Shown here one piece after another: positions 1-13,100 of a stretch of 64,000 nt of DNA. A program made the translations under genes and the position numbers. Under the pieces are notes generated by a model. The model saw only the letters and a program-made list of their open reading frames with translations. It had not been told where the DNA came from and made no database searches. The DNA is taken from NCBI GenBank assembly GCA_021234155.1, contig JAJEKV010000649.1, positions 62,001 through 126,000 on the forward strand, in the 5' to 3' direction. This DNA is from Isoetes taiwanensis (Eukaryota > Streptophyta > Lycopodiopsida > Isoetales > Isoetaceae). Position 1 is the stretch's first letter. Each line of letters starts with the position of its first letter.

Positions 1-1600
1 AGCCTTCTGGGGTATGATTGATGGGTGAAATCCAACTGAAAATCCAGTTCTTGACATTCAAAAATTTTAGGGTTCTTGGTTTTTCTTGTCGAGATATCCC
101 ACATGCCCATTTAAGAAATAAGCCCAAGGTATATAAAGAAGTCCACACATATTTTCAATCACACGAGCTAACTCCATGTGGGATATGGTGACGTTCTTTG
201 CCCACACTTGGGGGTACCACATGGTCATGGGGGGGGGGGGGGTAGAGGAAATGAAAGCTAGGCTTGGGGGTATATAGGAAACACTTTTTTACTTTTTGAA
301 GTGTGGCACGAGTCTCGAGAAATGATATTTGAGGGTCATAACAAGGCCAATTACAGAATTTTTTTTATGCTCTATAAGATGGGAGAATCTTTATGGAAAA
401 AGAGCATTTTGATTTTTTGTGGAAAAAAGGTTCAAATATGATAATGTGGCAAGGATGAGAGGTGATTTGGCAATCCAATGGTGACATGGCACAAATGAGA
501 TGGTGAGGTGGCAAATGAAGTCGCAAAGAAAATTTTCTTAGTCAAAAACATTTTATGATGTGGGTGACACGTGTAGCATGATGTGGATGAGGTGTGGTGA
601 TGATATGGCATGATTTTGGCGATGTGGATGATGTAATGTAACAAATGGTAAGTGCAGATCGAATCTTTGATAATCTAAAATATTTTTAGGCCACTTTTAC
701 CACTTTTCTCTCTCTAACTTAGTTCCTAGAGAGAGAATGTGGTCATTTGACTTTATAGAAGCCAATTTTGATGGGATTTTTGCATTTTTATGGATAGTAG
801 ATGTGTGATGAAGTGTATGGGATGTGGTTGGCTTATGCACACATATCAAGCAAAATGTTAGCTAGGAATGTGACATGAGCATGTGTCTCTTCTATGCTGC
901 CAAAGTATGGCAGCAGGTACCATCTATATATACGTCGCGTAAAGGATGCATTCGTGAGTTGCAATGCACATAACCGTGAAAGCTCTCTACGACTGCAATT
1001 TTATGTCCATGTGGACGCCCGAAGTTGTTGCATCCGCATTTTGCATCAGATGTGACCGCAAAGATGGGAGTTTCGATAAAGATGATGAACAATGGATTTT
1101 TTCGATGAGCTAGGCAAGCCACTACAAAATGGCATCCGAATTGATCCAATAATTGATTAAATACATTCATATTAATCCATCGATCGATTGATTGATCGTT
1201 CGAAAGACTTTTGGAGCAAGACCGATAATCTTCTTGCTGGATCCGTACCAGCCTACTAGCTACATAGTTCACTTCTGATCCCATTGATCCATTGCAAATC
1301 CAACATATACATTGATCCATAGAATGTGCACATTAAGCTCGTACAACTTGATCTATTAAGTATGAGCATCTTAGTCGATTGTTGCTAGAATAGTTTGTAT
1401 TCGCTAGTGGTTCTGACCTTTTTTCCAATTTACACATCAACCATCTATGGATAATTTCATTTTTCACACGCAAGAGTTTGCCTAGGTAATGGAGGCTAAT
1501 CAGATTGCAGTCTCTCCCAAATCCCGATGACACTACGCTGAAGTATTGCGCACAATAAGTGAAAATTTGCTATAGTCTTGATGCCCATGCCATCGAGAAA
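1..1600. other. No supported gene; G14 tract
   Basis: AT-rich sequence without a recognisable gene. A run of 14 G lies at 229-242. The longest open frame (892-1320, minus, 142 codons) has no family signature that I recognise, so I do not call it a gene. Confidence 0.5.
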
Positions 1601-1624
1601 AGGTTTTGCCATCGAGAGGAGCTG

Positions 1625-1866
1625 AGTTGAATGCTCTTATGATGGAGATAATGAGGATGCTTGTTCATGAGTCTGCAAATGCTATATTCGAAAAGTTTAC
1701 CAAGAAACTCACAGATCTATATAGAGATAGACTCTAATATACTATAGCTGGTGCTCGTGAACGAGCATCACGCATCCTGAGTGAGCCACCTCACAAAGTA
1801 TAGGAGTTCTTGGCCCGCCATGTCGCAGAAAGTTACGATGTTGCCAAGTTGCTACTCAAGTGGTAT
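1625..1866 (+). pseudogene. Coding relic, product not recognised
   Basis: One plus-strand frame reads as a helical, charged protein with a plausible amino-acid mix. It includes the segments ELNALMMEIMRMLVHESAN, IAGARERASRILSEPP and EFLARHVAESYDVAKLLLK. Two in-frame stops (after DLYRDRL and after PPHKV) break it, and no upstream start is visible. The composition differs clearly from the flanking AT-rich DNA, which suggests a decayed exon. I do not recognise the family. A chance frame is the main alternative. Confidence 0.35.
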
Positions 1867-2660
1867 GCTTATGTTCTACTGTGATTGTATACAATTAGCT
1901 ATGAACTTGAATTTCATGCGATAATATAAATATATATTACTTGTTGTTTAATGTTTTAATGTATGCCAATTGTCTTAATGCATTCCATGTTCCAATCTTT
2001 ATCCAATTGTGAGCAATCTCAATAATGATAACAAATATATGACAAAGGTGATGTTTTCTAGATTAAAATTTAATTGTCTTAGCTTTAAATGACAACTTCA
2101 AATTGGCACACACCAGTTACAATACAACAACCACTGAACCGGATCGACGCAAATATAGAATCCCTCCTAAGGAGCTATTGTATTCAGATGGACCTTACGA
2201 TACACGAACATTTTTTGGATTCAAGAACAACAGCCGACGACTTAGTGCCTGAGGACCTTCTTCCTGTCACTACCCTCTTGATTCCTATTACTACTTGTCA
2301 CTTTGCGCACTGCAGAATCTTGATATGAAAAATTTCTGTACGTGAAGCGGCCAAACACTCATGAACCACTCAAGAGGATAATGATCTAGAGGAAGGTCCA
2401 CAAGATACGCAATGACCCACTGCTGTTTAGAATCTAACCGTAAATGATCCCTTCATGTAATTGGTTAGGGGCACATGCTATGCACTTAGTGCATTGCAAA
2501 GGCATCAATCCCCATCTTTTAACCTGCTTTGTAGTGAGAGCAATGATTCTAATCATAGTTCTCAAAGGAAAGCAGGTTGCGAAGGTAACTCCTGATGCCA
2601 TTCAAATGGCATGCAAGGACTAGCAAGTAATGAAACCTAGAGACTCATAAAGCTGCATTT
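1867..2660. other. No feature seen
   Basis: AT-rich sequence with only short open frames. The 79-codon frame at 2089-2328 has no recognisable motif. Confidence 0.4.
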
Positions 2661-2664
2661 TCTC

Positions 2665-2960
2665 AGAGAAACAATAAAATAGAATGTCGGAATTTCTTGT
2701 TGCTTCTAAGTGCAACCACTTCAACTTCAAACATGTGAACTTCCTACAGTTCACACAATAGTCGTGCTTAAGCTTTGCCATCTATTGCTTATCTAAGGCA
2801 TAACTTTCGTACGCATAATTGACTCCTATTACGCGTATCGGAGTTACGCTTTACATATGCAGTGGATGTTTTAAATTCAAACAAGACTATGGTTTGAAAC
2901 TAGGGCACGTTCTCACACTTGAAGTTCTAGTAGACTGCACTTGTTATTGTTACTTTATTT
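2665..2960. repeat. R2 foldback repeat, copy 1 (diverged)
   Basis: This segment resembles 6281-6560 over its length: CAATAAAATAGA, then TTGCTTCTAA(G/A)TGCAA, and at the other end CTATGG(T/C)TTGAAA followed by CATTCTCACA-like sequence. It also carries a weak internal inverted repeat: ATAGTCGTGCTTAAGC near 2759 against the complement of AAGACTATGGTTTGAA near 2881. The two copies are too diverged for confident borders. It is probably an old non-autonomous foldback element. Confidence 0.45.
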
Positions 2961-5900
2961 GTTACGGCACAGGTTTGGGGGAGCGGTTCTGGAGACTTGA
3001 TGGATGAGCACAAGCAAGCATTGCATCCATTAGCCATAGCTTTCCCCTTGGCCAATATAACTATTGAAAGTATCTAAGCATTAAGGACCATGGATATTTT
3101 ATATTATAAGGGGAGAACTTTTTTCCATTGTTAGTCTTGACCTTTTATATAGGGACTGTGGGAAACGACATCTAGAAAAAGGTCATAAAAGGGTATTAGG
3201 GCATTGTTAAAAAAGTTTGGGGCTATATAAAGGAGAGCCATTGTTAGCCGACATTCAAAGAACAACTCCTCCTGCAGCAACAACTATCTTGGCCTCTGCC
3301 ATAACAGACTCTTACCAAAGGGAGTTGAACCCAAATTCTTATCCTTTCCATAATTCTTGCCAAGATCCACAGTTAAGGCCCGAGAGGATTGAATTGTTGT
3401 TTAGTCAGACTCTCAAGATTGGGTTGATTCAAAGAAGCTTGCTTGCTTGTGCTCTCAAGCCTGAACTCGGTTGGGTTGAATTTGTGCCAGAAGATTAGTT
3501 CTGTTTATATTTAATAGAGTTGCTAAGTTTTTGCAGGGAAAGAAGATCGTTCATAACATCATCATTCAAATTTCAAGCAAAGAATAGCAAGTCTTTGAAA
3601 CCTAGAGACTCATTAACACTAGAGTTGTTCTTTGGAATTATCCGAGGGTTCATCCACCAGAATTGGTCCAAAGCATACCCTCTACCACTTAAACCCAGAT
3701 ATCTAACAAGTAAAATTTCCATTTCATAAGATACCACCACTTTTGGAATATTCACTTGATTCTTTATGGCTATGGAGAATTTCATGACCAATGGATTTAC
3801 TGATATGTTGTGGTGATTGCCTAAACCTTATAGAATTCAGCCAAGTTTTACGCAGGGCGGGCGCATTTTCTAAACTTTCTAGCATAAAGGGGTCCAAACA
3901 TTTCTAAAATTGAAAGTAATTGATGTTTTATTATAAAACATGTTGATTTGCATGTTTTCATGTTTCGTTGCTATTAGATGACATTATATGAAGTCGTCAA
4001 ACCATGTTTAGCTCAAAAAAGCTGTTTGAGGTTGTGAATTGTTTCTCCTTTACTATAACAAGTTTTGATGTAAGACTTGTGGCCATAAGTTATCAACTCT
4101 AAGAGCTATAATCCAATAATTTTTTGAAGTCTCCATAAGTCACATTGATCTCAATTTTCATGAAAGAAGATTTGACACATAATCCAGGACAAAAATAGAA
4201 CTAAAATGGTGTAACTAAACTCATATATAAGCTTTCTATGGGCAATAAATGATGCATTCCATGCATTCCACTTATATCTTCATAATAAAGATTTTTATCA
4301 ACTTAAATATGGTGAATAACTATGTATTCTTTATATTTAGAAGTGGTTGTCAGTACACAAAATTGGAGCTTAGTTAGGGTAATAGTACAAAAAAACTCAT
4401 CTTTTATGATAGGCAATACTTTTTTAATGAATATGACCCTTGCTTGGCAACATAGACATGAATTTTATGTTAAAAGTAACACATTATGTAGAAGATTTGA
4501 TTTAAAATAAAACTGGATCATTTCTAGTTTGTACTTAGGCTTGCCATATTTTAAAGCAAGATAACATTCTTTTTCAACTCATGATTGACAAAACATGTGA
4601 TACAAGTTCAAAATATAGTTTATATCGTCTTAGTGCAAAACATACGATAAAATCCTCTTATTTTTTACTATCACAAACTTAGGACACGTGTTTGCTACTT
4701 AGAAGTTCTTATTTTAGGTGTAATAATAGTAACTTTAGCTTGTCTTTATGATAGACTATAATTTTTATGGACTTAAGCTTCATTGACAACATATATCTCC
4801 AATTTGATGTTAAAAATAACATACTACTATATGTAGACATGAATATAAATAGGCAAGGACCATTATGGTCCACAATTAGATGAATTGGGTATAGAAGTAT
4901 ATCTCTTTAAGTATCATTACAAATTCTATTTATTGTTCATTTGTCACTTATACAATGATATGGTGATTTTCTACCTTCTCTAACATAATTTTTGGAAGAA
5001 TGAGTGGAGATTCATATAGGTTCAATTTGCTTGTGCTTCAACATTACCATTAAATAAGGAAATTCTAGCAACCATCTAATTTTTTCAAATAGAATACTAT
5101 ATATGGAATCTATATATTCTTAAGGCGAGTTTAAAACCAATTAAGATGATGATGTTCTGGCTTTTTGAATGATCCTAAGCCATGTGGACCAACAGTAGGA
5201 AACAAACGTAGCAATCTACCTTTATTTTTCATAGTTATAGCTTTTTATATTTGTTCCTCATTCTTTTGCATTACTTCCACAACTTGAGAAATTTGAAAAT
5301 ACAAGTTTTGAGTTCACCATTCAATGCATAGGTTTATGAAATTCATGGAACGCGTAATCTAACAGATAACTTGGAATGGACACTAGAAAGTTTACTCTAA
5401 ACCTCAAGATAATGAGCATTGATTATTTTTAATGAATAGAGTGGTTCATGAGGTGCTTATATCCCACAATTGAAACTGAAATCGATTAAGATGAGGGAGT
5501 TCTTAATTTTAAAAAGAAGGTGGACCAGTAATGGTCCCAGGAAAACAAATCTTTCTTGATTTCTTATGAACAAACGTTGCGCTTTTTTAACTTGTTTGTT
5601 ATTCTATATTATAGTAACCTTTCATAATATGATTTTTTGGAAGATGAATTTGAATTATTTTACTCCTATATAGACATAAGTTATCAGTCACTTGTAAATG
5701 AAAAAATAAAAGAAAATCAAAACTTCATCATTAAGGCTAATGGACATTTTTCTTAGATAAAGCAAGTTGTCTACCACTTATATTCGAAATTTTAGGTCAA
5801 AATTCATTTCCTTACAAAAGTTAGAGATTTGATTTGGGAACAGCTTTCTGGAAACCAGTATTGGTTCACAGAAGACAAACAACAGTTTTGACCCTTTCAT

Positions 5901-6280
5901 ATTCAAACAACCCTATCTCCCTTCTCAGATCTCGGATTGAGGTGCGGTTTTTGTGTTTTACTCTCTAACTTTCGTGAAGAAAAATACAAAAATAACGAAA
6001 AAATCATAAAAAAATATTCTTCTTGAGAGCAGTTTTACTTTATCTAAACATAAAGCAAAAAGACTTGACCCCCTTGTGTTTACCTAAGTGTAACTCTCAT
6101 AAGCGGGGACCAATAGATTTTTAGATATTTTTCCCATGCAATATATTTGCTATATATTAACATATAAGAAGGGTTTGGTGATTATTGAACCTTTGATTTT
6201 ATATGAATTTTAAAGCAAGCGATTGCAAATGCACCTTTTACGGTACATCATGTGGCGACTCTAGTGTTAAGCTTCATTTT
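2961..6280. other. Intergenic AT-rich stretch; possible TATA box
   Basis: No convincing gene. GGCTATATAAAGGAG near 3223 resembles a TATA box or LTR promoter core and is followed by a 93-codon frame (3217-3498) that I cannot assign. A minus-strand frame at 3573-3791 has protein-like composition (SGRGYALDQFWWMNP) but no recognised family. From 4000 to 6280 I see only AT-rich DNA with short frames. Confidence 0.4.
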
Positions 6281-6560
6281 TCCGGAAAACAATAAAATAG
6301 AGTAAAATTCTTGCTTCTAAATGCAATCGGCTATAACCCGAGCGTGAGGCGGACTAGAATCTCAAGCCATAGTCTTTGCTCAAGCTTCTCCATCCATTGA
6401 GGTAGTAAGAAGTAACTCTGATACGCAAGATTAGAGCCAGTTATGCTACCAAAATTACGCCTTGCTCCCCAATGGATGTTGAAGCTTGAGCAGCACTATG
6501 GCTTGAAATTAGAAGACATTCTCACATAAAGTTCTACTGCACTTGTTACTTCACCATTAG
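6281..6560. repeat. R2 foldback repeat, copy 2
   Basis: The segment contains a clear internal inverted repeat. TCAAGCCATAGTCTTTGCTC and the following AAGCTTCTCCATCCATTG (near 6361-6400) pair with AATGGATGTTGAAGCTTGAG and CACTATGGCTTGAAA (6470-6518). It shares flanking blocks with 2665-2960. It is best read as a foldback or MITE-like element without coding capacity. Confidence 0.55.
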
Positions 6561-6810
6561 AAGGATCAAGATTTGCCCTTTCTCAGTTTTGGAACCTCTC
6601 TGTGTAATGGAGTCACTTAACAAGCCATATTGACCCAGAGAGGCATCCAAAAAGGGGTAAAGGAAAACCCCTCCTTCTAAAGGAGGTAACAAGAGTTCCC
6701 AGAACTCTCTATTGCAAGTCCTAAAAAAAATGCAATCTAGCTACTTGGCATGCTCCACTCTAACAAAACATCCCCTCTAATTTTAAGCCACTATGAGTTA
6801 GAACCCCGAA

Positions 6811-7043
6811 TGCCATCACTTGTAAAAAGAAAGATGTCCTATAAATTTGATTTTTGTAGAAAATTTGACTTTAAAGTGCCATCAAGACGAATATCACTCA
6901 ATTTATTGAATTGCTACAAGCAATAGCCCCCAACATCAATTCACCAAATTTGAGTAATATTCGTCTTGATGGCCCTTTAAAGCTAGTATTTCTACAAAAA
7001 CCAAAGTTGCAGAACGTGTTTCTTCCTATTACAAGTGATGGCA
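6811..7043. repeat. Foldback with ~95-bp arms
   Basis: The left arm (6811-6904) and right arm (6946-7043) are near-perfect inverted repeats. TTTTTGTAGAAA, CTTTAAAG(T/G)GCCATCAAG, ACGAATAT(C/T)ACTCAA and TGCCATCACTTGTAA occur on the left and in complement on the right, around a spacer of about 40 bp. The short frame at 6911-7132 is a by-product of this structure. No target duplication could be assigned. Confidence 0.7.
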
Positions 7044-7139
7044 AGCCTTTGAACCTCTTGTTACTTCAACATCAAAAGGATCAAGATTCCCACGAGCCTA
7101 ATTTCAGTGCCTCTGTGTTTCTAACACCTTGAACCTCTC

Positions 7140-7440
7140 TCTAGGGTAAGAATTTTGTCTACACTCTCTCGCTAGGGTTTCGTTTCTAAGACTCAAGTTG
7201 TTATGAAAACGACAATTTTGAGTCCCTGTTTTGGATTTTAAACATCCAAATGTCCTTTGAACAATACTTCTCTCTTGCCTATTCTCTCACTAGGATTTTA
7301 CTTCTAGAGCCTAAATTGTTGTGGAAAGGATGTTTTTGAGTTCCCGTTTTAGATTCTAAGAGTCTAAAATGTCCTCTCAGTAAAACTCTGGCCTAAATTG
7401 TTATGTAAACGACATTTTTTATTGCCTAAACTCGGTTTGG
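7140..7440. repeat. Degenerate tandem repeat upstream of LINE relic
   Basis: Blocks of the type CTCTC-CTAGG(G/A)TTT, then ACTTCTA, then AATTGTT(A/G)TG, then GACAxTTTTGAGT(C/T)CC recur two to three times with a spacing of about 120-140 bp. A TATA-like ACTTATATAGCC follows near 7490. The array could be a promoter region of the LINE that follows, but that link is an inference. Confidence 0.4.
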
Positions 7441-7699
7441 AACTGCCTGCCCGGACACGATCTTACACACCCTAAACAGCCATGGCCACTTATATAGCCC
7501 CCCCTATATCGATCCCAATTTGGATGGAATCAAACACCCCTCATGCCTAGGCACACGCAACTTTGACAGGTCCCTCGCATGACAAGCTCTTTCCGGGAGG
7601 AGCAAATGGGTAGCCACCACAAAAATGGTCTAGAACGGACAACAAAGCGGAGAGAGAGAAGCCTCTTCTATGAGAAGGAAGGCGCGCGGGGAAGACTCA

Positions 7700-9310
7700 A
7701 TCAACGGTCATTATCGGTAGTTGGATGCGCTACCAGTCCGATAGCAAATAAGGCATCAGCAGGCGTGGAAACAACTCGAGGCAAAAATTGAGAGTAACAG
7801 TACACGAATTGCAGGCCTGATAAAAGAGGTGCAGTCCTCAGTGCCTTGGATGAAGACAATTGGCAATGAAGAAACAACAAATTGCAGATATGGAAACTTG
7901 CACACAGCATATGGAAGAAAACATCCACTTGGCATGTTTCTAGAGGCAGCAGGACAAGCAGGGCCTTGGTGACCTATAGGCCCGCATGGACTCCTTGTCC
8001 ACCAGCATGGAAGCCATGACACAGGACAAGCAACACACTGAGCAGAAGATGATGGCACCATCTCCCGTCTTTAATCAGAAGCTAAAAAGACTGCTACTAT
8101 AATCCTCATGATCCAGGTCGCCTTGGAAGAGGGCCATTCACAACTAAGAGCCCTTCAAAGTAGGGAGTAGACGAAAAAAGTGGTCTCATCGTGAGCAGAA
8201 GCTTGCACTGGACTCCTGCTTATAGAAATTGAAGCACATCTTTGCTACTCGAAATCCGGAGGTACAGGAGCTACGGGCAGCCGTCGTCCAACAAGGCAAA
8301 GGCCTCCACACAATGAGCAACTGCAGCAGTTCATGCAGGAATTGGCAAGGCAGCAACAACTCCAAAGCGGTGAACTCCCGGCTTGAAAGAGAAATCGTGC
8401 ACATGCCACGGCAGTTCCACACCTCCAAAAGCCTGCATGACGTCAAAGTCTCCGACTGTTGCACCACCAAGCCATCCCATTCCACCACCGCTCCAGGGCA
8501 GGCCACAATCCACACCCTGTCGATTGCAAACAGCATTTGCCGCATTGGCCAGTGCTGGCCGGAGATCAAAGAACTCTAAGAGATGGGATGCAGAAGCCAT
8601 AATGTGGTGGTACGTGGCCTGCTGCAAAAGAAGCAGGGGAGAACCTCATCAACTGGCTCTAGACGTTGATCCGTGCTTGAATGATGTTCCATACACCGAT
8701 GCACATTGTGAAGGTGAGAGGCCATGGCGGCCAATGCCCTGAGCGCCCCCAAGTGGTCACATTCACAGCTATAGATGCGCAAGTGCGAGCAACTATCTTG
8801 TGTTAGGATAACCAATTGAAAGAGGCGCCATGTATGTTGATCAAGATCTAACTCCAAAGACAACAAGAAGACCTTTGACCATGAGTTGGTCACAAAAAGA
8901 GCATCCATAGATAAGGGGAGATGCAAGATTGATTGGGGGCAAGATGCAAATCTTAGGTTGTGAACCCTCGAGGCCCTTCTACCAGAGATCAGGGCACTCC
9001 TTACCATGCCCATGCTCGCCCACAACAAATGTGCATGCCTTGCTCCGATTGTCTCACACCCGCCACTTGCTTGCACGCCGCATGCTACTTCCATTTCTAT
9101 GCCACTCACTGAATCTGCGGTGCGGCTCCTACTATCGAATAGGGATTGTACGTCTGCGTGGTGTTTTGGAATTGTCGGGGCTTTCCATGGCAGAAGATAG
9201 ATAGTCTCAACTCGGTTGCCACAAATTTAGATCTCATCTTCCTCACAAATACATGAGAGCATGCAGGACAGAAGCTATCCGACTTGCCCGGATACCAGTC
9301 TACTCAGTCT
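7700..9310 (+). mobile_element. LINE relic: ORF1 and endonuclease start
   Basis: Plus-strand frames broken by many stops and shifts together resemble the first part of a LINE (non-LTR retrotransposon). Around 7960-8180 there is a coiled-coil-like segment (ARMDSLSTSMEAMTQDKQ). Around 8740-8870 a segment resembles the RNA-binding ORF1 tail, with VTFTAIDAQVRATIL and then YVDQDLTPK. At about 9155-9310 a frame reads VVFWNCRGFPWQK and then LDLIFLTNT-stop-EHAGQKL, the typical start of an apurinic-type endonuclease domain. Homology then stops, so reverse transcriptase is absent. The element is inactive. The many open frames on both strands here are shadows of it. Confidence 0.7.
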
Positions 9311-9665
9311 TTAATTCTGAACTATTCTACGCTACAATAACTATTCTTTAATTTTGTTGCAACTTGCATTCTTTAATCCTTTGGAGCGAATCATTATAAA
9401 ATGCTTTCGAAGATTCAATTGTCATGTAATGTTTTCATACATGTTCTCTATGATCTTATTCTAATTTCGTTAGAATTAACTTCCATTCTATAAATAGCAT
9501 AACATAACTCGCAGAGGAGCAGAGCCCGTTCCAAGTTCATGTGGCTTCTCAGTGCTTGCCTTTCCCTCACTGACACTGCAAAATCATCCCACTCCATGCT
9601 TCCTATAGTTTCCTCCAACTCATAAAATAAATGGCCCATCTGCATGCAGAGCAGACGCACCGAAG
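9311..9665. other. No feature seen
   Basis: AT-rich spacer between the LINE relic and the CACTA end. The minus-strand 143-codon frame (9448-9879) crosses the CACTA terminus and is therefore not credible. Confidence 0.4.
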
Positions 9666-10150
9666 CACTACAAGAGAAAAGGGTGTTTTTCGTCGGGTAT
9701 AGTGTCAAACAAAGTGACGCTATATGTATTCTCAAAGGCCCACTAAATGTCACGAGGTTGACGCTAAAAGTCCTATACTTTGATGTCGCATGGCCGTCAC
9801 CCATTGCGTCAAGTATTGTGTCATGGCTACCTAACGCAAAATTGACAAAATGACTACATTTGTGGCAATTGCATTGCATGTTTGTGTCAAACTTATATCC
9901 AAGTTATTCAATAATTGCGTCATACTTTCTATCATATTAGTCTCGACACCATGACTACATTTGTGGCAATTGCATGGTATATTTGTGTCGAGCTTATATC
10001 CAAGTTATTCAATAATTGCGTCATGTTTTCTATCACATTAGTCTCGACTCAACGACTACATTTGAGCAATTACATGGCATGTTTGCATTAAGTGTTTATC
10101 CATGTTATTCAATAATTGTGTCATACTTTCTATCATATTTGTCTTGACTA
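9666..10150 (+). mobile_element. CACTA (En/Spm-like) terminus with subterminal repeats
   Basis: CACTACAAGAGAAAAGGG at 9666, followed by TTTTTCGTCGGG, matches the usual plant CACTA terminal inverted repeat. Behind it lie short repeated motifs (TGACGCTA, TTGCGTCA, TGTGTCA) on both strands, as expected of subterminal transposase sites, and then the 101-bp array. I could not find the matching right end (complement of CACTACAAG), so the element is either one-ended, eroded or larger than I can delimit. No TNP2-like transposase was recognised. Confidence 0.6.
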
Positions 10151-10151
10151 T
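9850..10151. repeat. Three-copy 101-bp tandem repeat
   Basis: Units begin at 9850, 9951 and 10052 with A(T/C)GACTACATTTG and end in TCTATCA(T/C)ATT(A/T)GTC. The first two are nearly identical and the third is more diverged. The period is exactly 101 bp each time. The array sits in the subterminal region of the CACTA end. Confidence 0.85.
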
Positions 10152-13100
10152 TCAACGAAATTGTTACACCATGTTGACATCGTTTACGTCATATTTGTAA
10201 CTCTCTTGCAACCTGTTTTATATCCTTTTTTTATGCAACTTGTAACAAGCCTATTTTATTTTGCAACATGATTGTGACATTTAGTTATGTAGGTAAATTT
10301 GGTAATGTTTGAGTAACAAAATTTTGTCAAAATTTAGATCCTTTTGTGACATATATATGTCAATTGTTATGAGCATATATGATACCATTATCAAATTTGT
10401 GTCCAAATCACAAGTCTTTTTGTGGCGATTCTACTTTCAATTTTTGTCATTTTTCTAGTTACGTCAATAGATATTTTTTTAGACATTAGTATTTAGATGT
10501 TTTAAAATTGGTCTAGTTTGAGTCCATGGTTGCATCATGCATATATACAAAGAAAGGGAAAATGATTTAAGTAATTGCACGAGTAATGATAGAAAGCTCA
10601 ATCCCAATCAAATTACTTGACAAAGCAAAGAACATTACTTTAAGTTCGAATGAAAGAACATTCTACATTTAAAGTACTTTTGACATAAAAGGTTATTTGT
10701 CAAAATAAGTCCAATAGTTTTAGTTTGAAACAATTTCTATCATGCATAATTCTTATGCAGATAATCGTCCTTAGCAGAAGACAAACCTTTATCAGTGGGC
10801 TCATTGCGCTCTTCGTCTTCGCTAAACTGTGTAAAAAAAATAAAACAAGAACTTTGTCAATTCTCAAATTGTATTCAATTTACCATGCAAAAGAACATAA
10901 AAGCAAGAACAAAAATCAAACTCCTAGTTAAAAATACATTTTATTGGCAAATGTGAGATTTCAATGCTGCTCGAGAACATTGCTGGAACACAATGAAACT
11001 AATTTAACTGATATGTATGGAGACAACAAGGTATCAGCAAAAGAACCCAGATTTCATAATTAAAAGGCAAAAGGTTTCAGATTTCAAATTTTAGCAGAAT
11101 CAAAAGGTACTAGTTATGGTGCCCGGCGTTGCCGAGCCTAGTAACAATTTGAAAGGTGGTTGTTTAAGATGAACAAAAGATTTGGAACATGAAAATTAGC
11201 ATTTGAATATTGTAGAAGCAACAAATGGAGCACAAAATTTGGATTCTCGCAATATGTATTTCAGGTTGCGGTTCTCCGAGGTCCTCTTGATTCTCTTGGG
11301 CATCTCTACTGCAATTATTGGTGTTGCCAGACTTAGCAACAATCTTCTATGTTGAGGGGTAGGGTTGCAGAACATAGATGTCCAACAATATCAATGATAA
11401 GTTGTGTATATCAAATGTGTTGGTTTGAAAATACGTTTTCGTTGCAAGGAGTGATGAGGTTGTCAGACATAAGTACGGTTTCATTGCAAGGAATGATGAG
11501 GTTGTAGATGTAGATCGAATAGATATAGCAAGAAGGTTGGTGCTAGGTGTGTTATGAGTTGCTCCAGTATGACATTCATTTGTGTTGTTTTTCAATTTAT
11601 GCATTTGTAGATGGCAGCAATGATATTAAGAACCTACATATTAAAATAACAATGGCTATTGTTTTGGAAATTTTTAAATTCGTATAGATGACAAAGTCAT
11701 TAGTGGAAATAGCGTGTTTAGTTGTGTTTCCAATAACAAAATTTAGGATCCTTCTATTGCAAAAATGTCTAAAATCTAGATCCAGTTCATTTTAGAAAAA
11801 AAATGTTGTCATTACTACTTTTTGTTTGTCTTTGAAATATGTGCTTTTCCATTACTTCATGCATTTTTTGACTCACCAAATGGATTAATCTTGCACTTCT
11901 ACAGATGATCTACTTATGGATATCTGATATGGTGCTAACGTATTTCTTCATGGTATATGCATTTATTTGGCTTCCATCATTCTATTACATTATTAGAATA
12001 AACCATAAATGTTGCATTGCTGCATTACGCTCTTATAGTATTAACAATGTACTGCCAAAATTGAAAATATACCCATGGTGCGATGCTTTTGAAAATAAGC
12101 TTTGTGGGGATACATTAAAGATATTCATTTCTTGATGTATGCAACTTAAAGAACTTAAAATATGTTGTGATCGCATACAATTTGCTGATGACGCCTTGCA
12201 CTGATATCAAATATGAGATATGTGTTACGACACTATTTCAATTTGCTTGAACATCACATAGTTTGTTCTTTACCACGAACTGAGCCAAATTAAACCATAT
12301 ACCCCATTGGCAGTGTTTGGTAATGTACATCCTAAAACTACAATATATTTTGCATCTATAGCCATTTCACTCCACATGTCATCCATCATCCCTCTCTCAA
12401 CATATTCTCTTTCTTAAATGCCGAAAAAAGGCACCAAATATTTCAATTTTTGCATCTATGAGCTATTGTACCAAGTCCCACGAGCTTAAGTTGCTATAGG
12501 TACATTTGGTTAAGTTCACAATTCATCTACAATTTATTCATCATCTAAATGCAATAAAGTTGAAGTTTAGGGATTTTTGGGTTGACCTTACCATTATATT
12601 ACATTATCTTACATTACAACTTGTCCTCAAAGTGATCCATATAGGTTCGATTCTCCATGTATTTCCACTCTATGCTTTCCATTATTCCTACCCATCCATG
12701 GCAAATGTCCAACATTTTATTGCACCTGCAAAATCTATCACGCTAAACCCATTTGCAGGTCCTCAAATAATGTCCAACACCACCAGACACATGTTTTCAG
12801 TTTCTTTTTAATCTAGCATTATTGCCACACATTACTACAGATATCTTAACATTTGTCCATACCAAAAGCCTACACCCTCTTTGCCTATACAAAAATGTTG
12901 TGTGTCCTCTTAGCTTCTGGCTTTTACTTATTTTATTAAATTTGAGAATTTTGTAGCTCTTTGACGACGACTTTAACTTGTCAACCTTGGTGCCCCCTCG
13001 AACATAGCAAGTTTCACATTGAATAGAACTTGTCGATGACGTAGATGTCAACCAAATATTAAAATAGTTGAATGATGCATGGAATTGATGTAAAAGGGAA

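Noticed and set aside
892-1320. 142-codon minus-strand ORF
   Set aside because: No family signature, no splice context, Cys/His scattered without pattern. Length alone is not evidence in this DNA.
3217-3498. 93-codon ORF after a TATA-like box, considered as an LTR or gene
   Set aside because: No second LTR, primer site or domain found. Kept only as a possible TATA box.
8186-9109. Several overlapping ORFs over 90 codons on both strands
   Set aside because: They are shadows or out-of-frame pieces of the LINE ORF1 relic, which explains the higher GC content.
12651-12663. tRNA B-box-like word (GGTTCGATTCT); also one at 20388
   Set aside because: No A box or cloverleaf could be drawn upstream at either site.
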